Below, one piece after another: positions 34,925 through 45,791 of a stretch of 64,000 nucleotides of DNA. Each line of letters begins with the position of its first letter. Position 1 is the first letter of the stretch. The translations under genes were made by a program, and so were the position numbers. Under the pieces are notes generated by a model that searched no databases, was not told the origin of the DNA, and worked only from the letters and a program-made list of their open reading frames with translations. Source of the DNA: Bostrychus sinensis (Eukaryota > Chordata > Actinopteri > Gobiiformes > Eleotridae); assembly GCA_020698575.1 (NCBI GenBank), contig CM036257.1, positions 20,227,520 through 20,291,519 on the forward strand, written 5' to 3'.

Positions 34925-35099
34925 CTGTGGCCTGCACAGCACACTGGAAAAGCAAAGGTTGTTTTACACATGCAATATAAATAAATGATAATCATTGCCA
35001 TTTTGAGAGTTCATCATAGTATAAAATGAAGATAGGTCATTTTAAAACTGCGCCAGTAGGGCTCCTCCCTCGTTACAAAGTTTTACTTTCACTTTTATA
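34925..35099 (-). promoter_or_regulatory. Candidate TRIM promoter and 5' UTR exon with IRF-type element
   Basis: On the minus strand a TATAAAAG word (35099-35092) overlaps AAAAGTGAAAGT (35096-35085), which fits the interferon regulatory factor element pattern. Downstream, CCACAG|GTAATA at 34925/34924 could be the donor joining to the acceptor before the TRIM ATG. Another possible donor, AAGT|GTAAGT, lies at 35135/35134. Both are inferences from motifs. Confidence 0.3.
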
Positions 35100-35297
35100 T
35101 TATACATTTATTGCTGTAAAAACAGTTTACTTACACTTAGTGTAGAGTTTCCTGACCTTATCTTGTTATTTTGTGTTCTTCTCTTGAGCTGAATATGTAA
35201 AGCTTTCAGATTCTCTATGACCGTCTTCTCTGGAAATGCAACTTCATTCAGGAAGTGCCTCAAACATCTTCCTGACTCAGCTGCAGACTCAGAAAGA

Positions 35298-35975
35298 AGT
35301 GGGCCCTTTCCGAAACGGCTCCTTACTCCCTCGCCCTACGCAATTCTACTCAGTTTGCGCGTTCACGTAAAGGGTCCACCACATGGAGGGCTGTCCGAAA
35401 TTGATCACGCATCGAGGGAAAGGGATTCATTAGCTCCTCCACAGCGGGTGTGGTCCGGTGCAGACTCAGGAGCTGTGTGTAACACCGCACTTCAGCTCCA
35501 CATGCAAAACACTCCACACAAGTTCTGTTCCGCGTTGATCTTGGAGCCAAACGTGTCAACCTATATTTAACACTGTCATCAATACATTTATGAATTAAAT
35601 AGAAAACGTTACTTAGCCCAAATATAACTTTATTGGTTCTGCAAAAACCTTATGTGCAAGTTTGCTGCATTTGACAAACCACATTATTCACTTGTAAACT
35701 GAGAAATGAGCCCAGGTGGATCAAAACTAATAAAACATCCATTATTTGCCTTTGTCCTCTATCATGTGTTCACTACTGATTTTATATAAAACTAACAATT
35801 GCTGGCTGTGTTTGGAGCGTGCCCACGGTAAAGGGGCGTTCCTGGTTCTGTCAGAGCGAGGGGAGTGTGTCTGAAAGCTGAGTGTCTCCTGCTGTGACTT
35901 CACAGAGAGGGGAGTGGAAGTGAGTACGACGAGGGAGTAGGGAATGGTTTTGGAAAGGGCCGTGGAGTCTAGCCC
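35298..35975. mobile_element. Probable MITE with long imperfect inverted arms
   Basis: Left arm from GGGCCCTTTCCGAAAC through TTACTCCCTCGCCCTAC; the right arm (35925-35970) is its imperfect complement. About 670 bp with no convincing coding content. The flanking target duplication is unclear. Confidence 0.45.
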
Positions 35976-36871
35976 TGCTGCCCCATAATCTCTGCAATAT
36001 AGAGTACAGGGACTTTGTAAGCAATAAAACTGGTCAGTGTTATATAACAATAAAAGCAGAAATAGATACAGATACAGTATGTGTTAAAGTTTCAGATCTA
36101 CCCCAAAATCAAACATTTAAAAAAGAAAAATAGAATTCCAAACATCTCTTCGATATTTTAAATTTTTGCCTCTTTACTGGACCACAGCTGTGTTTGTTGG
36201 CTATAATGCAAAAAGGCCACGAAAGGAACCTGGATTTAAACTGCTGACCCTGCCTTTAAAGAGCAGCAGAGCAGCATGAGGTCACAACACATTTAAGTTT
36301 ACGCTGAGTTTATTTTATGTCAGTGAAGTTGAAAAGTTCTCATTTTTATTTTTATTCCAATAGCCATACAGTTTTACATTACTGTAGTTTGCCAGTGGAA
36401 TGGTTTGCCACACAATTTGCAATTTGATAATATACACATTATATCAACAAAATAGAGGAAATATAGTAATAAAGTAGGTCTATAAGTGAATAAATAACAA
36501 TAAAACAATAAACTAAAATATAAAAAAAATATATAAAAACAAAGCCATTCTTTCATTAAAGTCATTCTACACTAAAAAGTTGAATTGCCACTGAAACATT
36601 CTGCTCACAAGAACAAATCTGTTTTGGGAAGTGATGGGTTGTCAACACACCTAGTTATTAGCTAATTAGCTCTAATTAGCTTAAGTTAATAGTTAAGGTA
36701 ATTACCAAAGGGTAATTGGTGTCGCTCCTCTTACAGAGGAGGCGCGCCCTCTAGCGGCCTGTACGCAGATTATTGCCGTAAATCTCATTATAAACTGAGT
36801 GAGAAAGGTTTTACTCTGTGCTGTTAAGTCTGGGTGGGACATAAAGCGACATTAAATGCGGTATTTGAGAC

Positions 36872-36922
36872 ATGGCGGGGCCGTGTGACGGGACACCCGC
36901 TCTGGAGCCAGTCCAGCGGTGA
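36872..36922 (+). other. Upstream ORF in the pcmt1 leader
   Basis: ATG, 15 further codons and TGA, ending 11 bp before the first in-frame pcmt1 ATG and in a different frame. If transcription starts upstream of it, the uORF could limit use of the long start and favour the downstream Met of MAWKSGG. Confidence 0.4.
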
Positions 36923-36933
36923 AACCCGGACTG

Positions 36934-37108
36934 ATGCCCGGTGACGTCGCCCCGCCGTCGGCTCTGGAGGTGGTGCGCTTCCTCGGCAAAACCTTTGGCG
37001 CAGGCGCGGCACTGACAGCTGCTGTCTACTTGCTCCGCAAAGTCTGTCTAATAATGGCCTGGAAATCTGGAGGAACCAGCCACGCAGAGCTTGTCAACAA
37101 CCTCCGCA
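36934..37108 (+). CDS. pcmt1: pcmt1 exon 1
   Basis: MPGDVAPPSALEVVRF..., hydrophobic ALTAAVYLL, then MAWKSGGTSHAELVNNLR; donor GTAAGT. The Met at 37054 is the alternative short start. Confidence 0.92.
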
Positions 37109-40100
37109 GTAAGTAACTTTTTTTGTAAATAGTTTGCATTGAAATCCTTTACGTTTGATCGCTAAAGCGCAGTGTTTTGCAGACTGCGGCTGCACTGGAG
37201 CCACAGTTAGCTGGTTGCTATGTGCTATGTTGTTGACCCCGCGTTACCTCTCCTCCCCTTTCAACAACTGCGTTTACATTACCAAACAAGCGCCTGCTTT
37301 CAGACATGCAAAAAACAAACTAAATACAAACAACTCCTTTGGTGCTTTTTTAACCTGCCAGTTTCTGTAATTGGTTAGCTTAGCATGTTAGCTCAATGTG
37401 CGTCACTTGCAGCGCCGTAGCTAGCAGCAGCAAGTGCCCTGCCCACACTCATTGATGTTATCTGAGGCTGATCAATGTAGTTTCACGTGAATGACAGCGG
37501 CAGGTGAAACGCGTGGTCAGGTTTGACAGTGCAAGAGTTGAATGAACAGCAGCAGCAGCAGCAGGTGGTGACTGGATGCCGCTGTTTGTAACAACGAAGA
37601 CGTAAAAGTGCAATGCAGTAACGTTAGGTCTGTGTGACTAGCACAGTGTCTATGATGAGATCACACTTTCTGCAGCTATTGGAAGATGACCTCAAGACAA
37701 TAAACAAATAAAACACAAGAAAATACCAATAAGATAACCAATAACCAATAAGATAAAGTTTTAGTTCCTATGTTATGTTATATAGGGGACATTTTAACTG
37801 GCCAGCGCAGACATTGAGCTTGGACCAACGCATAATTAAAATGCATTGAAGTAATTGCGATAACGTTATATGGTTTAGTATACCAGGGCCAGCAAGTTAA
37901 ATTCGCTATAAACCTAAAAGCTGTCATTTAATAATGTTAACGATCTGATCCATGACCCAATTAGGACTACTGTATTTTCTGTTGCTGTTTGAAAATGTGA
38001 AGTTTTAAAGGAGCCATTGTACAACTGATACCTGTTAATACATGTTGGCTATGCTTGGCTGATATTTGGTGCTTTGCAGTTTGTAAAAATGATTTTCACA
38101 TAATAAAATTTGGCCTAATCAGTAGGTTAAACAATCTCTTACACTTTCAGTCGAAGTAATAGCATTTCGGTAATTTAATGTAATAATATCCCTAGATATA
38201 TATCTGTTTCTAATTTTATCCAAGAGAGTGCAGGGGACACACTCATTTAGTGCTCAACCAGTAGGTAGAGCCTAAAAAGCAGAAGAGAATGTCTTAATGC
38301 AAGTTATTGGTTTACAACAATGCCAGTAACAGAAAGTAAAATACAGAGTACAATGACTTGGCAGGTTTAAGACTTCTAGACCTTAATTTTCATTGTGCAG
38401 CAGTGTTTGTTTTACATTTTTATTTTTGAAGCCATAATGTGCTCTGACTAAGTTCTTTACTGGACAGTGACCCATTTAGACCCTAATACCTCCACTTTGA
38501 GTTTGCATGAGATGGACTTAAGCAGGTCGCACTCGGGATGCATGCTAATTCACCACTTTGCCATTGTTCGTGTTTGAGCCCAGAGCGGAGACTGCTTTAA
38601 AAATATTCTGCAGAAGATATATTTAGTTGTTAACAATGTGCACCTCGGTTCTGCTGGTGGTGGGTCTGCTTCTGAAAATATGTTTGAATACAGTAAAGCA
38701 GCCTTAAGCAGATGTTGGTTGTTATTTTGATTTGGGGAGCCCTGCTTGGTGCCCATCTGGCAGCTTGTTGGGGTATTTGTAATGTATACTCAAGCGGCAC
38801 GTACCACTGGGGTGAGGGAAGTCGTAATGAGAGCAGAGCCGGCTGTCGCTGGCTCTTCCTGCCTTTGACACCAGCTGCTGCTCAAACCTGTGTGAGGAGG
38901 ATTATTCTGAACACAGAGCTTCTGTTAAACTGTCTTCTCCAGTGGTTTATTACCTTTATGAGGTTACGTTTAATATTTGTTTATTTGTTGTTCCCATTAA
39001 ATTAGCATAATGCAATCTGTCTTTTGATTTCTTAACCTATTTGGACTGTATTTAATTTAAAGGCTTAACAGTTAAAATGTCTATTCTAGCATTGCTCCAT
39101 AATACTAGTGCCACTAGCATCAAACACATAATGCAGCCACAGGGAGTCACAAGCCAGTGTTGTCTTAGTGCCGGTCCCAAGTTAAATAGAAATAAATAAA
39201 TAGATAGGGGTGTGCACGGTGGCAGAGCGGTTAGCGTTCTCGCCTCCCAGCAATGGTCGTGGGTTCTCTCCGGGTACTCCGGCTTCCTCCCACCGTCCAA
39301 AGACATGCATGTGTTAGGTGAATTGGTGACTCTAAATTGACCCTAGTGAATGAATGTGAGAGTGAATGGTTGTCTGTCTGTGTTTGTCTCTGTGTCAGCC
39401 CTGCGACAACCTGGCCCCTGTCCAGGGTGTACCCTGCCTATGGCCCAAAGTTACTGGGATAGGCTCCAGTCACCCGCGACCCCTAATGGGAATAAGCGGT
39501 AGAAAATGAATGAAAAAAAATCAATGAAAATAAAGGGGTGTTTTGGGAAGAGCATCAAGCATAAAAAACTATGCTAAACTAATACGTAAAGGAGGCAGCT
39601 GTGGTGTCCCGAAAAAGAAAAGCAGAATGGAAAGAAGATTATTTATTCATTTGAAGCATGTACCAGCCCAACGAAGTTCAGCCACTGTTCAGGCTCCAGT
39701 CACCTGCAACTACCCCCCCCCCCCCCCCCCCCCAACAAGAATAAGATGAATAAAGGTGTTGAACATATTTACAGACTGAAATAAGTTTTAAGTCTATTAA
39801 GGTTGTGCTGTGGTTGCACATATACAGGCAATTACTGCCTCCCTCTGTGATTTAGGTTCAAGTCTGGACTCTGACACTTTGTCGAATGTCTACTGCTCCA
39901 CCCCCACCCCTCCTCCCCCATGATTTCCAGTCACTTCTTGCCTGTACTATCAAATAAATTATATAAAATTACTTAACTGGCTAATATGTTAATAGCTACC
40001 TAAGTTGTAGACACACATATGGTTTAAAATATGGAAATCTCTTTTAGCTCCAGAAACAAACTTAACTATGTTTAATAAACTGAGCTGAACTTTTTTTTTT

Positions 40101-43100
40101 TTTTGGGTGAGAAATGAATAAATGCACTGATGTAGCTTTGTTTGCACCAGCTGTGAAAGGTTATGTAACACATATCTGCCTTTAGCTCTTCATGTTTCCA
40201 TAACACACAGTGACCTATACCTTTTGTGTATTTTTAGAAAATGGCATTATTAAATCGGACAAGGTCTACGAAGTCATGCTGGCTACAGACCGGGCGCATT
40301 TCTCTAGGTGTAACCCGTACATGGACTCTCCACAGTCGATTGGTATGTCCCGTTACTTCTAATTCACATCCTTGAATTAACACTGCTACATGAACTAACT
40401 CAATCTGTGTTTCTTTTTATATCTCAAGGCTATCAAGCAACCATCAGTGCTCCACACATGGTATGATTTCAAAGACTCTTGACATTTCAGCTTTTTGTGA
40501 AGTTTTTATTAGTTTAGTAGAAAAACAAAGAGCCATTTGAGATCTCTCTTTTATCTGAATAAATAACTTTTCATTATAATGGCAGTAGCCCAAATCTTAT
40601 TAAAGTGTTTATATGCCAAATTGTTTGCTTTTTCTTTCTTGTTTCAATGTCGACAGTGGCAGCATCTTTGATAAATGATGTCTGTAAATGTTGGCATGAT
40701 GTGGCAAACAATATGCAGTACATGTTTTATGAAGTTCATAATTACATTTTCCCCTTCCTCCTCGCAGCATGCCTACGCCCTGGAGCTACTGCATGACCAG
40801 CTGTACGAGGGAGCCAAGGCCCTAGACGTGGGCTCTGGCAGCGGCATCCTGTCAGTCTGCTTCGCACGAATGGTGAGCCACACTTGACGGGTAAACACAC
40901 ACTTTGGTGGTTTGGACATCAAATTAACAACAAATGATGTGTTGTGTGACAGCTCTGAGGTGCACGCTGAGGTATAAATTGTATGCTGTGGCTCTTATTG
41001 TGTTTTTTGCAGGTAGGTCCTAAAGGTAAAGTTATAGGCATCGATCACATCAAAGAGCTGGTAGACGATTCTGTAAATAATGTGAAGAAAGATGACCCGA
41101 GTTTGATAGCGTCGGGAAGAGTCAAGCTAATAGGTAAGATGTGACTTTTTACAGGTAACAACAATAAATGGGGTGCACAGTGCAGGGTAGCCCCAAGCAG
41201 AGCCGGATGTAACCTTTCTCAGGCTTTGTGCAAAATTTTGCTCCGGGGCCTGACTGTCAGCTATGTCTTAGTCGGTGATATAGCCATACTAGCTTTGATT
41301 TAATTTAATTAATTACCTAATAAACTAGTTTATTTTTTTAACCTAAACTGTCATGCCTGATCTGGTATTTAGAGATGTTTTATTTAGTTTATTTAACATT
41401 TTACTGGTTACATCAGTATAGACTGCAATTTATTAAAGCCAACTTTAAATAAGAACATTTAATGTAAAGCTAAATTACCTGATCTTGCATCTAAGTGGCT
41501 AGAATAACGTACTGGAACTTTCCAGTTTGCCCCCTTCCTGACTCCTACACTTCTCATGCACACTCTGTGCTTATAACGCACATAAACCAATTACTAGCTA
41601 CTATATTCTATCAAGATTTTACCATTTCATACCTGTCAAGAAGTAAAAAAGCTAGCTCTGCATCCAGTTTTAGACCAATGCGATCTCGAAGCTCTCTCCA
41701 TCTGGTGAATGTGTCGCTCTCACATTTGATAAACACTTACTTCTGTCTTCTCTGTCCCCATTTTTCTTTTTTTGGGCTGTTTTGCTGTGTAAGCTGTAGT
41801 AGCTAGGGCTGGAATAGGTGTCTTGCTACGCAGGTTAGCAGCCGCCATTGCTTCCATATACAACTATGCACGCGCTTGGGCTCTACCTATGAATGTGTCC
41901 CTGATCCGAGTGGGAGGAACTTCACTTTTTTCCGAGCCAGTGATTGGCTACACATTCACATCCCTTGGGAAAATTCCCCCGCTGTAGCATACAGCCCAGA
42001 TAAGTTATAGGAGTTTTTTTTTTTTCCACAAATGGCTTCATATAGGCTGTACTGATGACTGAAAAAAAATACATCTATGGAATTTATTGCAAAATGGATC
42101 AGGTAGTTAAGGTTTAACCAACTGTTTTACAGACTCAAAGGTATTTTTCTTAATTAGGCTTCTTCTCTCAAATAAGCTAAATATACTGTTGGCTGCTGTA
42201 GCCAACAGTATATTTAAACATTTTGTGACCCCCTTTAGGGCCCTGACCCACCATTTGAGAAGCACTGTGCCAAACTCACTTACACTTGCACTTAACAGAT
42301 TCGTTCTGTACCAGAACAGTTAAATATAGTTTGTTGGTTAGCTTCAAACTGCACGTCAACATTTAGGCTACACACATCTCACACAGCCTCTCTGCCTCTG
42401 CGGGATAAACGGCACCTTGTGACATTATAATTGTGACTTTGTACATTTTTAAGGAGGAAACAACTGTCCAGATCTCTCTGTCCTCTGCTAGACACAGACT
42501 GGAGTTAGTTTAAATCAGTTTTTGCTCGAGTTCTCGAGCAGAACAGAGCAGACGAGACTCGAGAAAGACGAGGGGTGAGAGAGACGAGAGGAAAGGACGC
42601 AGCGGTGCTGCCATAAAACAGTGTATTCTTCTGAAACATGAATGACAGAAAAGTTAAACTGGAGTGTCCCTGCTGTGTCGCAGTGCGCTCCGGTAGTAGG
42701 TCCGTAGCTCATTAGATGGGCTCTGTTGTGAACATTCATGAAGCATAAACCAATCAGAAGGCGGGATTTGAAGTGAGAGTAACTACACACTGACAGATTA
42801 AAGAGTGACCACTACTTTGACTGAGAGGAGGAGCTGGGGCCCTACCACAGCTGCGGGGCCCTAAGCACCTTGCGTAGTCTGCGTATAGAGAAGTCCGGCT
42901 CTGGCTGTAAGGTCTTAAAAGCATTTAAATAGGTATAAAATTTGATCTTGTCGAAATCAAGGCTTTAAAAGTATTAAATATTATAAGGTATAAAATTTTG
43001 TTCATCTTAAAATTTGTCAAAACATTATGTCAGTATTACGAAAAAGTTGAGTCATTGCAATAATAATGCAGCACTGGAGTTCTTTCATCTGTATTAGACT

Positions 43101-45791
43101 TTGACCCTTGAGTTTCAGAGAGTAGTACGGATAATTATTGAGTGTAAAATTCATACAGATTATTGTTCTGTTGTTGACGGTGCTGGCATTAAATTTCACT
43201 CCAAGTGGGATTAAAAAGTCTTAAATTTCACAAGAGAAAACATGGAGCTATCGTGACACTGGCAGAATGGTTATTGCTCTTTCCTCTCAAGGAGGTTGTG
43301 GGTTCAACCATCAGGAAATGCGTAATATTTTACACACATGTTTACACTACCAACATTATAATACCTTGTCTTTGCAGTGGGAGACGGGCGTATGGGCTAT
43401 CCAGAGGAGGCACCGTATGACGCCATCCATGTTGGAGCAGCAGCACCAAATGTTCCCCAGGCTGTGAGTTCAAACTACAAACGGAGATCACATTGTGCTT
43501 TTTGACTTCAAAGCACCAAATCACTAAATTACAGTGTGTCAAATGCAATTCAGAAACCACACAATAAATACTGAGCTGAAATTAGTGAGAGGAGGACGTG
43601 TCGGTCAAGGTACTTTTGGGTCACAAGTTTTTGTTTTTAACTTTGAACTTCAACCAAAGACTTTGCAATATAAATAACTTTTAAAATATCTGTAATATCT
43701 CAAGTTTTTGTTTATGCCACTAAAATTGTATACCTATTTTATCCCCCCAAAACTATACAATGTTAGATAATCTTCACACTTCATGCCATTTTTTGAGAGT
43801 TTAACAATTTTTCAAAATTCTGTGTCTGAAATAACAAAAGTGTTGATGGCTCTATAAAAACTGAGCAAATTGTTTTAAAAAAGTAAAAAATATGGTGGAA
43901 AAAAAAAAAACCAGCAGGTAACTAGCCCCAGAATGTTTAGATTGAACATGAGGTTGCATGTGTAGTGCATTAAAAAGTCTTAAATTTGCAGAGATGTGGA
44001 GTATTAGGTCTTAAATATGTTTAAACAGGTTTTAAATATTTCATATACATTTGGTGAAACTACCTGCATTTTTCTAAAATGCCCTTTTAAATTCTCAAAG
44101 GCGTATTACAGTCACTGATACGAGAGCTCACCTCTTTTCTTATCAAGACCAAAATGTTTTGTGGTGCTCAAAAAGTCTTAAACTTTCTTTGTTACTATTG
44201 TTACTATTTGCTTGTTCCTAGTCAGTTCAGGTCACTGCCCAATTTCACACCAGAATTTGACTTTGGACCCAAGTAAAAGAGAAACCACTAAATCTAATCT
44301 GTGTAATGTAAGTTGGTGCAGTTGTATCTCCAGTGTGTGTGTGACTCTCTTTGGTCTTTGTCTGTCCCGTAGCTCTTGGACCAGTTAAAACCCGGCGGTC
44401 GGCTCATCCTGCCCGTCGGTCCGGCTGGAGGGAACCAGATGTTGGAGCAATATGACAAAATGGAGGACGGCAGCACCAAAATGAAGCCCTTGATGGGGGT
44501 GATTTATGTGCCTTTAACAGACAGAGACAAGCAGTGGTCCAGGTGGAAGTGACTTCTTCTTGCTCTCCTCCCCCTCTCTCCTTCTCACGGTGGCAAAGGT
44601 GAAATGGTGTGGCTTGGAGCAGGCAACGGAGAGGCACAAGAGGCTGCATTTTGCTGCTTGTTGACTTTTTTTTGCTTCTTCCATACCATACCGAGTAGCT
44701 GCACGTTTCTTTTATTTAATTTTTTTACCATACCTTCAAATAAACAAAACGTGCCTGCCTAAAACAAACTTGAATCATTTTGCAAAACCATACTCAACAA
44801 ACTGACAACTTTACTACCAAAGTTGTGTTCTTTGATTAATGAAGCATGACTTGGACTTTTTGGGTGAATTTTAAATACAAGTGTGATTTGCATGGGGCAC
44901 TTGTGGATAGATGGTCTGTTACCACCAGTAGATACCTTAAGAGGTTTTAATTGTGCATAATCTAAGGTTAAAATCTACAAAATAATCTCACTTTATTCAG
45001 ACCAGCCAATTGTAAACATGCATTATAAGTCACACAATTGAATGCAAATGTTTATTTCAGATAAATTGTAATAATATAACTACTGGGGTCTAGCCACAAG
45101 TACCGCCTCGCTCTAGACACCCTAATTTTGTTTCCCTAATTTTTTATTCTCTTTTTAATATAGCAAACACTGTGATTTTATCATGTCTTTATCTTGCATG
45201 AGTGTAACCCAGTATTTCTTCCAACTTATCACACCCCATTAGAAATTACTTGCCTATCAAAGTTCCATATTTATCGTAAGTACATACTGTAGGTCTCTGC
45301 CTTTTTTAATAGAAAAGGTTGCACACTAGGAGATATTGTTTGATACTAAGAAATGGACATTTTCCCTATAAATCAATGTATTTCCTTGCACACAATGCAG
45401 CCACAGAGGATACAAGCCAGTGTACTATTTGTGTCAGTCCCAAGCCTGGATAAATCAAGAAGGTTGCGTCAGGAGGGGCATCTAACTATGCCAAAACTAT
45501 AAACCACTGCATTGATGATTTGCTGTGGTGACTCCAGAAGGGAAAGTTTGTCTAAATCTAAGGAAAAAAGTAGTAATAGTAGTTTTGGATATCAGTACCA
45601 GTAGATATTGCCCATGTACCATCAGTGGGTCCCATACCACAGTTTGAGAACCACTGGTCTAACCTTTTAACTTTGCATGATAGGACAAGAGGTTGTGTGA
45701 CTTGTATCTATTTGTAATCTTGTAATCTATTTCACTTTTCCTTTTTAAATAATATTTTAAATTGTATTTTTCTCACAGGGATGAACTTTGA
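36934..45791 (+). CDS. pcmt1: Protein-L-isoaspartate (D-aspartate) O-methyltransferase gene
   Basis: Exons: 36934-37108, 40238-40342, 40429-40460, 40768-40872, 41013-41133, 43378-43463, then either 44373-44552 (267 residues, ending RWK) or 44373-44542 plus 45779-45791 (268 residues, ending RDEL). All phases agree. The enzyme transfers methyl from S-adenosylmethionine to isoaspartyl residues, starting repair of aged proteins, mainly in the cytosol. The SAM-binding motif ALDVGSGSGIL is in exon 4; SAPHMHAYALE and LPVGPAGGNQM are family signatures. MPGDVAPPSALEVV precedes the usual MAWKSGG start (37054) and matches the long human form; it contains a hydrophobic stretch. A poly(A) signal at 44739-44744 can serve the RWK form. 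Confidence 0.97.
39205..39520 (+). repeat. Dispersed fish repeat, well-preserved copy
   Basis: Starts GTGCACGGTGGCAGAGCGGT, includes GACTCTAAATTGACCCTAGT and ends with AATAAGCGGTAGAAAATGAATGAA, the shape of a LINE-type 3' end. Degenerate copies occur at 32410, 28255 (reversed) and possibly 43253 and 50605. Confidence 0.65.
39713..39733. repeat. Run of 21 C
   Basis: Uninterrupted C homopolymer in pcmt1 intron 1; its true length may be uncertain in any assembly. Confidence 0.95.
40238..40342 (+). CDS. pcmt1: pcmt1 exon 2
   Basis: NGIIKSDKVYEVMLATDRAH to DSPQSI; acceptor TTTTTAG, donor GTATGT. Confidence 0.95.
40429..40460 (+). CDS. pcmt1: pcmt1 exon 3 (32-bp micro-exon)
   Basis: YQATISAPHM between acceptor CTCAAG and donor GTATGA; phases match exons 2 and 4. 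Confidence 0.93.
40768..40872 (+). CDS. pcmt1: pcmt1 exon 4 (SAM motif I)
   Basis: HAYALELLHDQLYEG and ALDVGSGSGILSVCFARM; donor GTGAGC. Confidence 0.96.
41013..41133 (+). CDS. pcmt1: pcmt1 exon 5
   Basis: VGPKGKVIGIDHIKELVDDS to SGRVKLI plus one base; acceptor TTTTTTGCAG, donor GTAAGA. Confidence 0.95.
41198..42903. mobile_element. Non-autonomous hAT-like element, 1.7 kb
   Basis: Ends CAGAGCCGGA and the complement TCCGGCTCTG. The flanking octamers GCCCCAAG and GCTGTAAG match at 5 of 8 positions and lie exactly where the host repeat is interrupted relative to copy 1 at 6833. No intact transposase frame. A relative of its interior lies at 19060-19560. Confidence 0.65.
42178..42216. repeat. 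Perfect hairpin, 17-bp arms and 5-nt loop
   Basis: TAAATATACTGTTGGCT, loop GCTGT, then the exact complement. It sits inside the 41198-42903 element in pcmt1 intron 5. Confidence 0.85.
43378..43463 (+). CDS. pcmt1: pcmt1 exon 6
   Basis: GDGRMGYPEEAPYDAIHVGA to NVPQA; acceptor CTTTGCAG, donor GTGAGT. Confidence 0.95.
43464..44372. other. pcmt1 intron 6
   Basis: AT-rich, with AAAAGTCTTAAA-type repeat words near 43970-44190. No exon. Confidence 0.5.
44373..44552 (+). CDS. pcmt1: pcmt1 exon 7, RWK end
   Basis: LLDQLKPGGRLILPVGPAGG to DKQWSRWK and TGA. An internal donor AG|GTGGAA at 44542/44543 produces the RDEL form instead. Confidence 0.95.
   Translation, partial: LLDQLKPGGRLILPVGPAGGNQMLEQYDKMEDGSTKMKPLMGVIYVPLTDRDKQWSRWK
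45385..45500 (+). repeat. Dispersed fish repeat
   Basis: ATGCAGCCACAGAGG, then GTCAGTCCCAAGCCTGGATA and GGGGCATCTAACTATGCC; same family as 16265-16460. It lies in the alternative last intron of pcmt1. Confidence 0.5.
45779..45791 (+). CDS. pcmt1: pcmt1 exon 8, RDEL end
   Basis: Acceptor TTTCTCACAG then GGATGAACTTTGA. With exon 7 cut at 44542 it completes Arg and reads Asp-Glu-Leu-stop, matching the known alternative PCMT1 C-terminus. Confidence 0.88.

Larger units (their letters stand above)
37109..40237. other. pcmt1 intron 1
   Basis: A CpG-containing 5' part (to about 37600, with a CAG repeat near 37550), then repeats including 39205-39520 and the C run at 39713-39733. No exon recognised. 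Confidence 0.5.
41188..43250. mobile_element. hAT-like MITE, copy 2, split by another hAT-like element
   Basis: GCAGGGTAGCCCCAAG at 41182-41197 matches the left end of copy 1 (6833). The homology resumes at about 42912 (GTCTTAAAAGCATTTAAATA) and runs to about 43250. The intervening 1.7 kb is the element at 41198-42903. Block 43141-43200 is inverted relative to copy 1. Confidence 0.65.

Noticed and set aside
35217..35570. 117-codon frame upstream of the TRIM gene
   Set aside because: It falls inside the probable MITE at 35298-35975 and shows no domain.
45779..45791. RDEL tail of PCMT1 as an ER-retention signal
   Set aside because: The protein has no cleavable signal peptide for the secretory pathway in its usual form, so the resemblance to KDEL need not mean ER retention. 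I report only the splice form.
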